The notes beneath the pieces were generated by a model, which was not told the DNA's origin, did no database searches, and worked only from the letters and a program-made list of their open reading frames with translations. DNA of 30,931 nt, taken from assembly GCA_031263965.1 (NCBI GenBank), contig JAISES010000088.1, positions 1 through 30,931 on the forward strand, written 5' to 3'. Positions 16,701-24,465 of the stretch are shown here, in pieces. A program made the position numbers and the translations under genes. This stretch comes from Prevotella sp. (lineage in GTDB: Bacteria; Bacteroidota; Bacteroidia; Bacteroidales; Dysgonomonadaceae). The first letter of the stretch is position 1. The number at the start of each line of letters is the position of its first letter.

Positions 16701-19700
16701 GAAAGCGGAGACGCTACGATTACAAGACTTGATCCGGAAGAGGAACGAGCGCGCATCAAAGCAGGTAGAAGAGCTATTGAAGCGACCATTCTCGCGGGAA
16801 CAACGGGACGCGCAGATAGCGCGCGACTTCGAGGCGTTGAGGCAGAAGCCTCCGATGGAATAGACGAACAGGAAAACATCCTCCGGGACTACGCGGAAAA
16901 GGAAGGCATCCTGTTCTCACGGGAAGACATAGAGAATATGTCGTCGAAGAAACTTCCGTCCGGGGCTGAAAGCGAAGTTTACGAATCAAAAGACGGCGAG
17001 AATGTTATCAAGGTTGTAAACTACAAGATGTACAGCGAGAGCCCTCTAGAGTTCCTGGATAACCGCATAGCCCTCAATAATCACATATTCGATGAAACTC
17101 CCTACAAACTTATAGGCTTTACCGAGACAGAACACGGCTTATCCTTTGTCCTGACGCAGCCGTTCATACAAGGTGAAAACCTGGAAAGGCTGTATACGAA
17201 CCTTGAAGGCTTTAAGGGACAGCAAAGCCGTATAAAGGATTATATGCGCGACAACCTGGATATGCAGCCTGCATATAAATCGCCTACCTCATTCGCAAAC
17301 AGCAATTATGTTATAGAAGACCTGCACCTGAACAATGTAAAGGAAGGCGCGGACGGCAACCTGTATTTTATAGATTCGGTTATATCCCTGAACGAACCGC
17401 ATGACGAACTGAACGGCGAACGCGAGTATCAGGAATTTGATGTTACGGAAAATAATGATGCAAGGTTTCAGTTTGCCGGCGAACAGGGAGCCGCTAATCT
17501 CGACAGGGCAGAGGAGGCGACCACCCGCCTTGACAATTTACAGGTTGCAAGGGAGATGGAAGAGTTTTTCGATGAAAAGAAAAAGCAGATTGAAAAGCTT
17601 AGGAAAAGTATGCCGGTGAAGATTACGGGTGAGGAGTATAAAGGAAAGTATGATTTGAATCGCGATTCGGCGAAGGATTACATCAAAGACAATCTGCGCG
17701 GCGAGTATACAAATAACGACACAGGGGAGAAAATAGAAGTCCGCAAAGACGGAGCGCAAAAGATAACTTCACACAGCGCAGGAAACGAAGCGCATTTGAA
17801 ATCAATCGTAGCTATACCTCAACTGATAGAAAACGGTATATTTATCGAAGAGATGCCTAATAAAAAGAATAATAATAAATACAACAGTTACCGTTATTAT
17901 GTGGCAGGTTTGAAAATCGGTGATATAGATTATACTGTAAAAGTGGTTATCGGGGTTGATTCTAATGGAAACAAATGGTATGACCATTCATTGACGGAAA
18001 TAGAAAAAGGTAAACTTATTGATGAGGTTGGCGCTTTATCTCCCACGTTACTCTCTGACAATAAGGTTACCCTTTCCGGTATCAAAGATACAAAGCTGCT
18101 TTCAATTCTCCAAACAAATGAAAAGGAAAATGCACGGCGTATCAAACTTGCTACCGGATGGGAACGCGGGGCTGACGGAAAGTGGAGGTATGAGATGCCG
18201 GACAGCCAGACAACACGGGCGTTTAAAGACCTGAATACAGGTGAATCCATGTCGTTGGGAAGAGCATTGGCCGATGAAGCATTATTTAAGGCTTATCCTG
18301 AATTGAGAGATATTAAGGTTGAAATAACCGATACCCGCAGAGAGGCCGGCTCGTGGAATCCTTCCTCTAAAACAATTGAGTTGTCGGCTTATATTCCTGC
18401 ATATAAAGACGGCAAACTTCAATCGGATGAAATATTTGATATTAATGCAATAGATGAAGGATTCAGGAATGTACTGTTGCATGAGATGCAGCACGCCATA
18501 CAGGATATAGAAGGCTTCTCAAGAGGCGCAAATATGAATACGTTCAGCGATACTTCTGATCTGGCAAAAGCATATACTGAATTTGACGGGAACGTAAAAT
18601 TACTTGAAGGTGATAAATACGAAAATATCGGACATGTTTTAAACGATGAACGTTATTCAGGGTTCAGGAGTATGTTTGCTTCTGATGTAAAAGAAGGGAA
18701 ATTCCTGCTGGATGGGCTATCCGGTAATTATAAAACACAAGACAAAGATACCTTCATGGCAAACTATGAGGACTTTGTAAAAAGCGGAGCCAAAGGAACT
18801 GCCAAAGACCAGTATATGCGAACTGCCGGCGAAGTAGAAGCCCGTAACGCATCGCGCCGGATGAATATGACCTCGGAAGATCGCCTGAACTCTTTAGCCG
18901 AAGAGACGGAAGATGTATCAAGGGAAGACCAGATATTCCTTTATGACAGTTTGGGACAACAGAATAGCGATGCGGATGACATCCGCTTCCAGTCGGTGAG
19001 CGACCTGGCAGATGCGACCGGTTCCACTATGACAGAGGAATTGCGCAATGATTTAGATAGAAGGATAAAGAATTTCCGTTTCCGTATCCGTGAAGCGTGG
19101 GAAGACAGACACCTTGCGGTAAAAGAGTTTCTCGATACTCTCCGTAAAAATGGAACCGAGGTAGCCGAACATAATGATTTCTACATGAAGGCCACCCATA
19201 TCAATGGCATTGTTGATGCACAATTGGAACAATACAGGAATAAATACCAGAAGCCATTGAATGCTACCATCCGGGAACTGGAAAAAGCAGGGTTTGACTA
19301 TCGTGAAATAGAGAATTACGCCATACTCAAACACGGACTGGAGCGTAATGCGTGGATGAAACAAGATGCCATCAATCAGTATACGGCAAGCAATCCCGAT
19401 GCCACTCCCGAACAGATTGCCCGTTTCGAAGCAAAACTGCCGGATGATTATTCGGGTATCACAGCTGTAGAGAAAGAAACCGGTAAACACGCCGAATGGT
19501 TTATCAATGACTTTGAAGAAAAAGCAGGAAAGGATCTGATCGGCAACCTGTGGAAGCGAGTGAAAGATGCAACCTCATATTCGTTGAACAAGCAACTTGA
19601 AGGACAACTGATAGATAAGAAAACGATTGATGATCTGAAAAGCAGGTATGATTACTATATTCCTCTTCGTGGACATGATGCAGAAGTGGCAGAGGACAGA

Positions 19701-21878
19701 TGGGATTACAGCCCTGACATGGGTACATATTTTGTCGCTCCATTGCTAAAAGCCAAAGGGAGGAAGACACGCTCGGAAAGTCCGTTTGCCTATATCTCAT
19801 CTATGGCTCAGAGCGCTATCAGTTCGGCCAACAGAAATATCCTCAACCAGACTATCCTGCGCCTTGCGATAAAAGATAAGACAAATTTACTTAGTGTCAA
19901 TAAGGCATGGTACGAAAAGACCGGTGAACAAGACGGTAAACCCGTATATGAAGTGCGCAGCCCTGAGTACAATGAAGATCCTGAAATATATAGGAAAAAC
20001 ATTGAAGAGTTCGAGCAGCGGATGACAAAGCTAGCGGAGGCAGGCCTGGCAATCCAAAGCGGAAAGAAGCTGGATATAGGTGGGCTGTTCATCAAACGTA
20101 AGCAGGCCGACCAGCATGAGGTGCATGTATGGCAAAACGGAGTAGAGCATGTTGTATACATCAACGCCAATCCGGCCATTGCCCGCGCTATCAACGGTTC
20201 CAATGCTAAAGACCTACATAAAGACCTGCGGTTTGTAGCTAAAGTTTCGCGCCAGATGGCCGCGAACTTTACGACCCGTAACCCGGTATTCGTTGCGACA
20301 AACTTCTCCCGTGACTATATATTCGCTTCGTCTATTCTTCCTGTAAAAGAAGATGCGAAGTATGCAATCGAATTCCAACGCAATATATTGAGACACACCG
20401 GAGCTTTACAACGATACATAAGAGGTAAAGCAGACTTGTCTAAGCAACAGGACAGGTATGTGATTGAATATATTATGAATGGAGCAAAAACAGGTTTCTC
20501 CCATATACTGGAATTACAGAAGGTGCAAAAACAAATAGAGAGAGACATCAAGAAAGGAGAAGGTAGAAATGCGTTCCGCTACCTGTTGGATGGACTGGAA
20601 GGCATGAATGAGTTTGCAGAGAACTTATCCCGATTGGCTGTGTACGCTACAAGCAGGGAACGGGGGCGAAGCGTTACCAGATCGGTATCGGATGCTAAAG
20701 AGATTACCGTAAACTTTAACCGCAGCGGCGCAGGCGGATATGGTGCGGCATGGTTCAGAAGTTTATACCTGTTCGTGAACGCGGGTATTCAGGCATTGTC
20801 GAACTTTGCAAAGGTGGCGCAAAAGAATAAAGGTAAAACAGCTATTCTTATATCTTCCTATGCTATGAGTGGTTTCCTTATGCCAATGCTTACCGCCCTT
20901 ATCGGCGGCGATGACGGGCTGGACGAATATATGAAGTTGAGCGATTGGGAACGTCAAAATAATCTTTGCCTATACACGGGTAACGGATTTATAAAGATTC
21001 CCCTTCCTCACGAGTTGCGTGTATTCCATGCAATGGGAGATAACATATACCAAGCTGCTTTTGGGAGAAAAGACACAACAGAAACGTTGTTGGATGTAAT
21101 ATTGTCGTTCTCCGACCTGATCCCTGCCAATCCTATGGGAGCCATACAGGGAAGCTGGGCGGATGTAATGCCGGATGCAACAAAACCATTCTTCCAACTG
21201 AAAGCAAACAGGAACTTCACCGGAAGCAGAATCGTAAACGAATGGGCGGATGAAAACAAGCCCGGATATTTACGTGTAAGGACTAATAAAAAGGGAGAGC
21301 CATATGCTCCTGCATTCCTTGTAAAACTGGGTGAGTTGTTAGATACTGCAACCGGCGGAGACGGTGTAGAAAAAGGATTGATCAGCTTCAACCCCGATGA
21401 AGTAAATCATATCCTGAGGGGTTATTTCGGTGGTTTGTATACCATCGGCACACAGGTAGCAACCATAGGAGAGAAAGCATACGAGTTTGCGGACACAGGG
21501 GAGTTAAAGCTGAAAGTACGTGAAACTCCGCTAAAAGCTTTCTATACCTCTGCTGATGACCTAATGACTGCAAGCAGCGGCTTGAGCTCCAAATATTTCA
21601 AAATAACAGACCAGATAAAGGAAACGGAAAGGAAGATAAAAGGTTATCAAGAGCAAGCCATCGAAGGAAAGATGACAGGAGACGAAGCGGAAGCAAAGAT
21701 CGATAAGATTGTCCCGGATATTGAAAAGTATACGCTTTTGAAGCGATACATTAAAAATATAGATGAGTATGAAAAATCATTGAAAGACCTGGATGGACAG
21801 GATCAGAAGGATCTCGAAAAGATGATATCCGACTGGAAGAAAGAGGCAATAGAGATTAATAGTACAGCGGGTAAATAA
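10725..21878 (+). CDS. Giant polyvalent virion/ejection protein with protease, kinase and nuclease-like domains (3,717 aa)
   Basis: One uninterrupted reading frame, about a third of the window. Reading by eye: hydrophobic segments near ~396-430 and ~561-587; beta-rich modules ~785-895; a charged coiled coil ~960-1050; a BECR-nuclease-like (PBECR) domain ~1115-1235; a MuF C-terminal-like domain ~1495-1705; zincin HEFAH at 1787-1791 with downstream FADEALAWA; a protein kinase of the polyvalent type ~2065-2230 (GAESEVY, Lys2096, EDLHLNNV around Asp2199, LYFID); an LPD3-like domain ~2296-2430; a second zincin HEMQH at 2586-2590 with GEVEARN near 2702 (LPD23-like); and an LPD38-like C-terminus ~2760-3717 with a hydrophobic patch ~3373-3395. 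Such mixtures are known as phage polyvalent proteins, thought to enter the host with the DNA. Its place after two ejection-type genes and before the portal fits a gp16-like leader carrying effectors. Domain names are by pattern, not by search. Confidence 0.8.
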   Translation: MPIYTSRGKTYNIPDDRVNDFLSKRSDAKQVDSTPYYLSRANSTPRGSNNQKQSSATAGETTVQQENTGLYGGYTKTKDGVEGFLPFSRTQDVKIERPYVGLPSSAMQGTPFESRSLQDTFKESGEQYRASRALDPDMVADRAISDYGGEKDFIDNINKLSVDDDNNIREISAGAKKALNDHYKQNIRPTSEDAGFDIKNLPPAIRDWLKENEQPVTKRRWIPTNRGMGEAGYWQEYTDHENTPEQKALAADFSANSPKGWAIDADYQEYLKGLDRNIENLWYKITTAAKTRGYSLQDIQGAIGLRNELVRLRDAVKDGDSGFVEEFRKELGRRLPGDIADAATFGLSQLYDKAQLSRSMTAQTPGGELVRETYDLLGEYQQAHQLDRSMAQDIAQGTSYLAPVIAQFTGTAGLARAATLPVLRGLSSQIAKRVRSKLGRKFLTGAAETSLQAGFMTLIQPQTLTQAYQNSIDNPGSFLDNYTKSFVTNFVENHTELLGKYLPELPVTRLRNKTLRNVAKKTGVQGGFGEWQEEQFGIAEHALFGDGEAQWSDFVDPRKQGVTFGVVYMGQLPYLSIAAGGYAAGKYRNIQQKRSIRKGYNMNLNNMNNIFGNESADLISAINEIVDKSKSEHEISGLMNDIVSDSELNDSQKEAAFKYTLSYIPYSALNQAKTEQVREATRDIPATVQENVNPDTNSLLTVVVSGIDVPAQVVKGLQLNTDGSINKNVSDKQVFYKDPVTKETKVTSIDFVEKTVENIPAQEAIDQATQMVTEPVIAQQENEEVRPYQAGERIRTANGVIGRIAENEDKSAMMDANGDYIVLIETPQGPQAVSVQPRQIVNEDNLIGVENGIPVIYTNQKGEQVQDVVATDDFIYASGKIAFENGDVVPVANVIGPANQSAVNSEQSTGNQETVSSEQSTEGNTDNMQAATPQSEGFAPAGQSNLSEIEQVIANAPKQKSGEIDYDALLEQNPSGFAAVYESEEGAEETLNELQSVSGNIAKKIQAEQSKLDKADTINKKKAAKKAISELQARKQAIDNVINERYAQQEQSAEQQPGEPTDDGEQAAEEPTSEETGMAIFNSPNEITDEDFINPSRDIQLPSLPENTLEIINSEAKPVVIKKTILEKNSEAHLELSPQDSRDILTNALYNPDLVGQSQPQKRNHYWLTIKTGEKNATVVIDVYPKKDAIEIVGWRYINEKGIDKLKRQAEREGGQILILSPGNGSAAALSALPSSSESKDSEIQEEKQDLSEKDIEKLINDIRNVKDDDIEKRNKAIAGIYADFYSRFGDIEDAHKKFRDDVNKYYQEAYEKYKAQIPEQLKSKEGKKQLKGLSDKILSNNINFYQNNNTDAGVAEFVNKDIALSLTGQYNNPDFGAPLVEGIIGSNAYIKAKQELLLPELQKEAERRGINIESENEGISKLADEQISQSENEEMSEAPAVPDADKGVNVATIRFYDGQQITGDVKQNKDGKITINGNGRNYTVPVERIMSLDDTRFQSVAPDIEEVNNRFNEQLQQQIDGTLPKGHTYSLGMPSAILQSARIPDLPIVLKSDRLAEKASENYIHAHPFDLSEVKDLPKSITNPMAIFSYGDKEKAVNLITEIEKNGKKFLVGISLNPVVKGKALEINSVRNVFPKDTHEWVNWINQGKGLYFNKEKVLNFLTNSRHPADVAFGFPDESGATRNSKLSDATKIVENFENPTIREQNTSKRFIPVEPKGFKKVIKLLDKTGLAKEVIADEAKMREYLDNYTPLRFMSTPNGDTYGFVTPDGTVYLDPNKMNANTPIHEFAHLWNHFIKENNPELWAKGVELIKETSYFRDVINDEAYRNLFKGTSAGQVNLSLQTGESINKPTDEAIDRFADEALAWAMGDKGETVWHEQQDITLYARMKAWLYDAWNWIMEKTGLRAPSGVNIEDMTLEDFTDMAIGELLGGKKITVNSEQSAVNSEQGPGEKIRQQNTDNSTDGGINLVSLAEQIKDGNYEQVKQIAGRVESGDATITRLDPEEERARIKAGRRAIEATILAGTTGRADSARLRGVEAEASDGIDEQENILRDYAEKEGILFSREDIENMSSKKLPSGAESEVYESKDGENVIKVVNYKMYSESPLEFLDNRIALNNHIFDETPYKLIGFTETEHGLSFVLTQPFIQGENLERLYTNLEGFKGQQSRIKDYMRDNLDMQPAYKSPTSFANSNYVIEDLHLNNVKEGADGNLYFIDSVISLNEPHDELNGEREYQEFDVTENNDARFQFAGEQGAANLDRAEEATTRLDNLQVAREMEEFFDEKKKQIEKLRKSMPVKITGEEYKGKYDLNRDSAKDYIKDNLRGEYTNNDTGEKIEVRKDGAQKITSHSAGNEAHLKSIVAIPQLIENGIFIEEMPNKKNNNKYNSYRYYVAGLKIGDIDYTVKVVIGVDSNGNKWYDHSLTEIEKGKLIDEVGALSPTLLSDNKVTLSGIKDTKLLSILQTNEKENARRIKLATGWERGADGKWRYEMPDSQTTRAFKDLNTGESMSLGRALADEALFKAYPELRDIKVEITDTRREAGSWNPSSKTIELSAYIPAYKDGKLQSDEIFDINAIDEGFRNVLLHEMQHAIQDIEGFSRGANMNTFSDTSDLAKAYTEFDGNVKLLEGDKYENIGHVLNDERYSGFRSMFASDVKEGKFLLDGLSGNYKTQDKDTFMANYEDFVKSGAKGTAKDQYMRTAGEVEARNASRRMNMTSEDRLNSLAEETEDVSREDQIFLYDSLGQQNSDADDIRFQSVSDLADATGSTMTEELRNDLDRRIKNFRFRIREAWEDRHLAVKEFLDTLRKNGTEVAEHNDFYMKATHINGIVDAQLEQYRNKYQKPLNATIRELEKAGFDYREIENYAILKHGLERNAWMKQDAINQYTASNPDATPEQIARFEAKLPDDYSGITAVEKETGKHAEWFINDFEEKAGKDLIGNLWKRVKDATSYSLNKQLEGQLIDKKTIDDLKSRYDYYIPLRGHDAEVAEDRWDYSPDMGTYFVAPLLKAKGRKTRSESPFAYISSMAQSAISSANRNILNQTILRLAIKDKTNLLSVNKAWYEKTGEQDGKPVYEVRSPEYNEDPEIYRKNIEEFEQRMTKLAEAGLAIQSGKKLDIGGLFIKRKQADQHEVHVWQNGVEHVVYINANPAIARAINGSNAKDLHKDLRFVAKVSRQMAANFTTRNPVFVATNFSRDYIFASSILPVKEDAKYAIEFQRNILRHTGALQRYIRGKADLSKQQDRYVIEYIMNGAKTGFSHILELQKVQKQIERDIKKGEGRNAFRYLLDGLEGMNEFAENLSRLAVYATSRERGRSVTRSVSDAKEITVNFNRSGAGGYGAAWFRSLYLFVNAGIQALSNFAKVAQKNKGKTAILISSYAMSGFLMPMLTALIGGDDGLDEYMKLSDWERQNNLCLYTGNGFIKIPLPHELRVFHAMGDNIYQAAFGRKDTTETLLDVILSFSDLIPANPMGAIQGSWADVMPDATKPFFQLKANRNFTGSRIVNEWADENKPGYLRVRTNKKGEPYAPAFLVKLGELLDTATGGDGVEKGLISFNPDEVNHILRGYFGGLYTIGTQVATIGEKAYEFADTGELKLKVRETPLKAFYTSADDLMTASSGLSSKYFKITDQIKETERKIKGYQEQAIEGKMTGDEAEAKIDKIVPDIEKYTLLKRYIKNIDEYEKSLKDLDGQDQKDLEKMISDWKKEAIEINSTAGK
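13418..13490 (+). repeat. Degenerate AACAGTGA-type repeat tract inside the giant gene
   Basis: Imperfect tandem copies of a 7-10 nt unit (AACAGTGA, AACAGTCA, CAGTCAGTAGTGAACAG and variants) are translated as a Ser/Glu/Gln/Asn linker (VNSEQSTGNQ and SEQSTEGN). It separates the beta-rich modules from the coiled-coil segment. The same kind of repeat is intergenic at 28198-28222. Confidence 0.65.
14958..15031 (+). repeat. Degenerate AATCTGAAAATGAGG repeat tract inside the giant gene
   Basis: AATCTGAAAATGAGG occurs near 14965 and again near 15015, and AGCAAATTAGC occurs twice between. Translation gives SENEGISKLADEQISQSENE. The composition is like the AT-rich intergenic repeats of Bacteroidetes (compare CCAATTTGAAAATGTG at 28254-28269). 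It sits between the PBECR-like and MuF-C-like domains. Confidence 0.6.
16532..16577 (+). repeat. GTGAACAGT repeat tract inside the giant gene
   Basis: Three or four copies of GTGAACAG with variants (GCAGTTAATAGTGAACAG) encode VNSEQSAVNSEQ. It is the same family as 13418-13490. It lies between the first zincin domain and the kinase, just before an out-of-frame small reading frame at 16669. Confidence 0.65.
16669..16863 (+). pseudogene. Out-of-frame nested small reading frame, possible fossil or overlapping gene (64 aa)
   Basis: In the +1 frame relative to the giant gene, ATG 16669 opens a 64-aa frame ending in TAG at 16861-16863. Its product (SPEELKAETLRLQDLIRKRN, then ASKQVEELLKRPFSREQRDA) looks like a natural charged helical protein. 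The giant frame across the same bases is Ala/Gly/Arg-rich (AGTTGRADSARLRG), as expected of a shifted reading. An AAAGGA sequence at 16655-16660 lies 8 nt before the ATG, and TATCTTTA near 16636-16643 resembles a -7 box. It may be an overlapping gene still translated, or a formerly separate gene absorbed by fusion. I favour the second but cannot settle it. Confidence 0.4.
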
Positions 21879-21882
21879 GTTT

Positions 21883-21918
21883 TCGCATCAACAGAAGGCA
21901 AATAATTTGCCAATGCGA
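21883..21918 (+). other. Two-part stem-loop before the portal gene
   Basis: Outer arms TCGCAT (21883-21888) and ATGCGA (21913-21918) enclose an inner hairpin GGCAAA (21897-21902), TAA loop, TTTGCC (21906-21911), leaving an 8-nt bulge on the left and one base on the right. No T-run follows, so this is not a classical terminator. It fills most of the 59-bp gap and may be an mRNA processing or stability site separating the giant gene from head genes. Confidence 0.45.
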
Positions 21919-21937
21919 CAATGCAAAATATAGTATT

Positions 21938-23944
21938 ATGACAACAAGAAAAGCAAATTTAAAATTAGCTGCTAAATATTTTCCGAAAAAGAAAAAGGAA
22001 TTTATCGATACGGTAAACCGGAATGACAGTTCCGGAAGAAACCATAATGTACTTATGGATGCTTATACTGCATGGACAGGGATGGATAGCGTAAGGAGAA
22101 TGTCGGAACGCAATAAAATATTTACCTTCTCCGACCAATGGAGCGATCATATACCCGATCCGGATGGTTGCGGATGGATTACCGAAAGACAGCATATTAT
22201 CAACCAGGGTAATATTCCTTTGCAGAATAACAGGATCAGGGGTATCGTGCGCTCTGTGTCCGGCGTATTCCAATCGCAACAGACCGAACCTGTATGCGTT
22301 TCCCGCGACCGCGACAAACAATCGAAAGGCGAAATGATGTCTTCTACCATTCAGTATGTTTATCAGTTGAATAAATTGTGGGGCCTGGACGCTTCCTGTT
22401 TTACAAACTTCCTTGTTACCGGAATGGGCATATTTAAAAGTAATTGGGGATGGCGCAATGATAAAATGGATGTCTGGGCAGACCTTGTGAACCATAACCG
22501 GTTCTTTGTAGATAACCACATGGAAGACCCGCGCCATTGGGATTGCCATTTGGTGGGAGAAATACACGATTTAGGGATCAATGATGTAAAAGCTAAATTT
22601 TCAAACGGTTCGAGAATAAAAGCACAGGAACTTGAACGAATATACAGCAGTTGCGATAAAGAGAGTACCATGGCGTTTGTGGATAGTTTTGTCGGCAATG
22701 ATGCTAATAAAAACAGAAATTTCTTTATACCGGACGATCTTACCCGATGCAGGGTAATCGAAATCTGGAAAAAAGAAAGTAAGGAAAGGTACCTTATACA
22801 TGATAGTTTGACGGGAGAATATTATAAGATTGAGAAAAGCGATTTAGGAAATATACTTATAGAGAATGAACGACGCAGAGTAGAACAATCGCAAAACGGT
22901 ATTGCTCCTGGAGATATGAGGCTGATCAGATATGAATGGTTTATCGATAACTATTGGTATTATTATTTCATGTCGCCTCAAGGGGATGTATTGAAAGAAG
23001 GCGAAACGCCCTACTGGCATAAATCACATCCGTACGCATTCCGCTTATATCCGTTCTTTGACGGACAGATATTCCCGTTTGTTTCGGACTTCATCGACCA
23101 ACAAAAATATATCAACCGGTTAATAACGTTGGATGATTTTGTAAGACGCGCATCCGCTAAAGGTGTATTATTGGTACATCAGGATTCAATACCCGAAGGG
23201 ATGAGCGTAAAGGATTTCGCGGATGAATGGACTGTGTTTAACGGGGTTATAGTATATACCGGAAAAGAAGGTGTAAAACCCGAACAGGTTGTCTCCAATT
23301 CCCAACAGTTAGGTATTACCGATATGCTTCAAATACAACTGAAGCTACTGGAAGATATATCGGGCGTTCAGGGAGCATTGCAGGGGCAGGCGCCGAAAGC
23401 AGGAACACCGGCAGCTTTGTATATGCAGCAAACTCAAAACTCCGCTACTTCGCTTACCGAACTATTCGAAGCATTCAGGGAATTGAGGGAAGAAAGGGAT
23501 ATGAAGAACATGAAGCTGGTGCAGCAGTTCTATACAGAGCCGCGATATATCAATATCAACGGCAACAATGCACGTCCCGAAACGATGATATACGATCCTG
23601 ACACTGTACGTAACGCGGAATTTGACCTTTCGATAACCGAAAGTACATCTACGCCTGCATACCGGTTAGTGATGAACGATTTCCTTATGCAATTGTTCCA
23701 AGCCGGACAGGTATCACTGGAGGAATTGCTCCAAAACGGTGCTTTCCCATTTGCCGATAAATTACTCCAATCGATACAGGCTCGCAAGGAAGAAGCACAG
23801 GCGGCACAGCAAGCTATGATGCAGGGTGGTCAGATGCCGCAAATGCAACAGGGCGCAATGGCATCGCCGGAGATACAACAACAGTTAGCGCAAAATACGA
23901 ACCCACTTGTACAGCAGATGTTGTCAGGTAATAATGCAGTATAA
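21938..23944 (+). CDS. Portal protein (P22-like podovirus portal)
   Basis: A 668-aa protein matching the length and layout of P22-type portals, the dodecameric ring at the capsid vertex through which DNA passes. The N-terminal ~330 residues form the wing/stem-containing body (GIVRSVSGVFQSQQTEPVCV, then the central FLVTGMGIFKSNWGW). Around 480-520 is SGVQGALQGQAPKAGTPAAL followed by a long helix with ELFEAFRELREERD, typical of these portals. The last ~50 residues are Gln/Met-rich (QQAMMQGGQMPQMQQGAM), like the barrel or crown tail. ATG 21938 follows a structured 59-bp gap after the giant gene. The next gene starts two bases after its stop, so the two are coupled. Confidence 0.8.
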   Translation: MTTRKANLKLAAKYFPKKKKEFIDTVNRNDSSGRNHNVLMDAYTAWTGMDSVRRMSERNKIFTFSDQWSDHIPDPDGCGWITERQHIINQGNIPLQNNRIRGIVRSVSGVFQSQQTEPVCVSRDRDKQSKGEMMSSTIQYVYQLNKLWGLDASCFTNFLVTGMGIFKSNWGWRNDKMDVWADLVNHNRFFVDNHMEDPRHWDCHLVGEIHDLGINDVKAKFSNGSRIKAQELERIYSSCDKESTMAFVDSFVGNDANKNRNFFIPDDLTRCRVIEIWKKESKERYLIHDSLTGEYYKIEKSDLGNILIENERRRVEQSQNGIAPGDMRLIRYEWFIDNYWYYYFMSPQGDVLKEGETPYWHKSHPYAFRLYPFFDGQIFPFVSDFIDQQKYINRLITLDDFVRRASAKGVLLVHQDSIPEGMSVKDFADEWTVFNGVIVYTGKEGVKPEQVVSNSQQLGITDMLQIQLKLLEDISGVQGALQGQAPKAGTPAALYMQQTQNSATSLTELFEAFRELREERDMKNMKLVQQFYTEPRYININGNNARPETMIYDPDTVRNAEFDLSITESTSTPAYRLVMNDFLMQLFQAGQVSLEELLQNGAFPFADKLLQSIQARKEEAQAAQQAMMQGGQMPQMQQGAMASPEIQQQLAQNTNPLVQQMLSGNNAV

Positions 23945-23945
23945 T

Positions 23946-24443
23946 ATGAAGCCGCTTATATTTATATATTCACACGACAATGTCTTTCAGGGTGTAAAAC
24001 AAGAAAGTTCACAACTGGCTATCCGTAAAAGCGATAAAGACGGTAACCCTGTGTTTGAACAGATAGTATTCGATGAAGCCTACTTCCCGAAGTTCAGGGA
24101 ACTATTTTTCGATGCGCAGGCGGAAGTTACTCCGGCCGTATCGAGATACCTGAGAGATATTCCCGCGGAACCCGAATATTTTGAAACACAGGACTTCTCA
24201 AAAGACAGGGATTATACTTTTAGCCTGTTGATGCCGGATGATTTTAATATGCACATGGCGAAGCCTGCCGATATCAAGATAAAGCAATTCATAATTGCCT
24301 ATATTATGTATCGGTGGCTGGAAACAAAGCTGCCGGAAGAATCGGCTACCTACAGGGAGAGGGCTAACGCCATACTGCCGGAAGCGAAAGGATTGCTGGA
24401 AAGAAGGCTTAATCCGATAAGAAGAAAGCATAGGCTATGGTAA
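23946..24443 (+). CDS. Probable head-tail adaptor or head-completion protein (165 aa)
   Basis: I do not recognise a named family. The protein is soluble and begins MKPLIFIYSHDNVFQGVKQE. It has a mixed alpha/beta first half and a helical, basic C-terminal third (KQFIIAYIMYRWLETKLPEE, then ERRLNPIRRKHRLW). It starts at ATG 23946 directly after the portal stop (23942-23944). Earlier in-frame starts at 23907 and 23934 lie inside the portal gene and are less likely. Genes directly after a podovirus portal often encode connector or completion proteins, and the helical basic tail would suit binding to a portal ring. The function is inferred from position only. Confidence 0.5.
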   Translation: MKPLIFIYSHDNVFQGVKQESSQLAIRKSDKDGNPVFEQIVFDEAYFPKFRELFFDAQAEVTPAVSRYLRDIPAEPEYFETQDFSKDRDYTFSLLMPDDFNMHMAKPADIKIKQFIIAYIMYRWLETKLPEESATYRERANAILPEAKGLLERRLNPIRRKHRLW

Positions 24444-24465
24444 AACTAATGTGCTAATGAGAAAA

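Noticed and set aside
21965..22567. 200-aa minus-strand frame in the portal gene
   Set aside because: It lies wholly opposite the conserved N-terminal half of the portal and shows no domain or ribosome-binding site.
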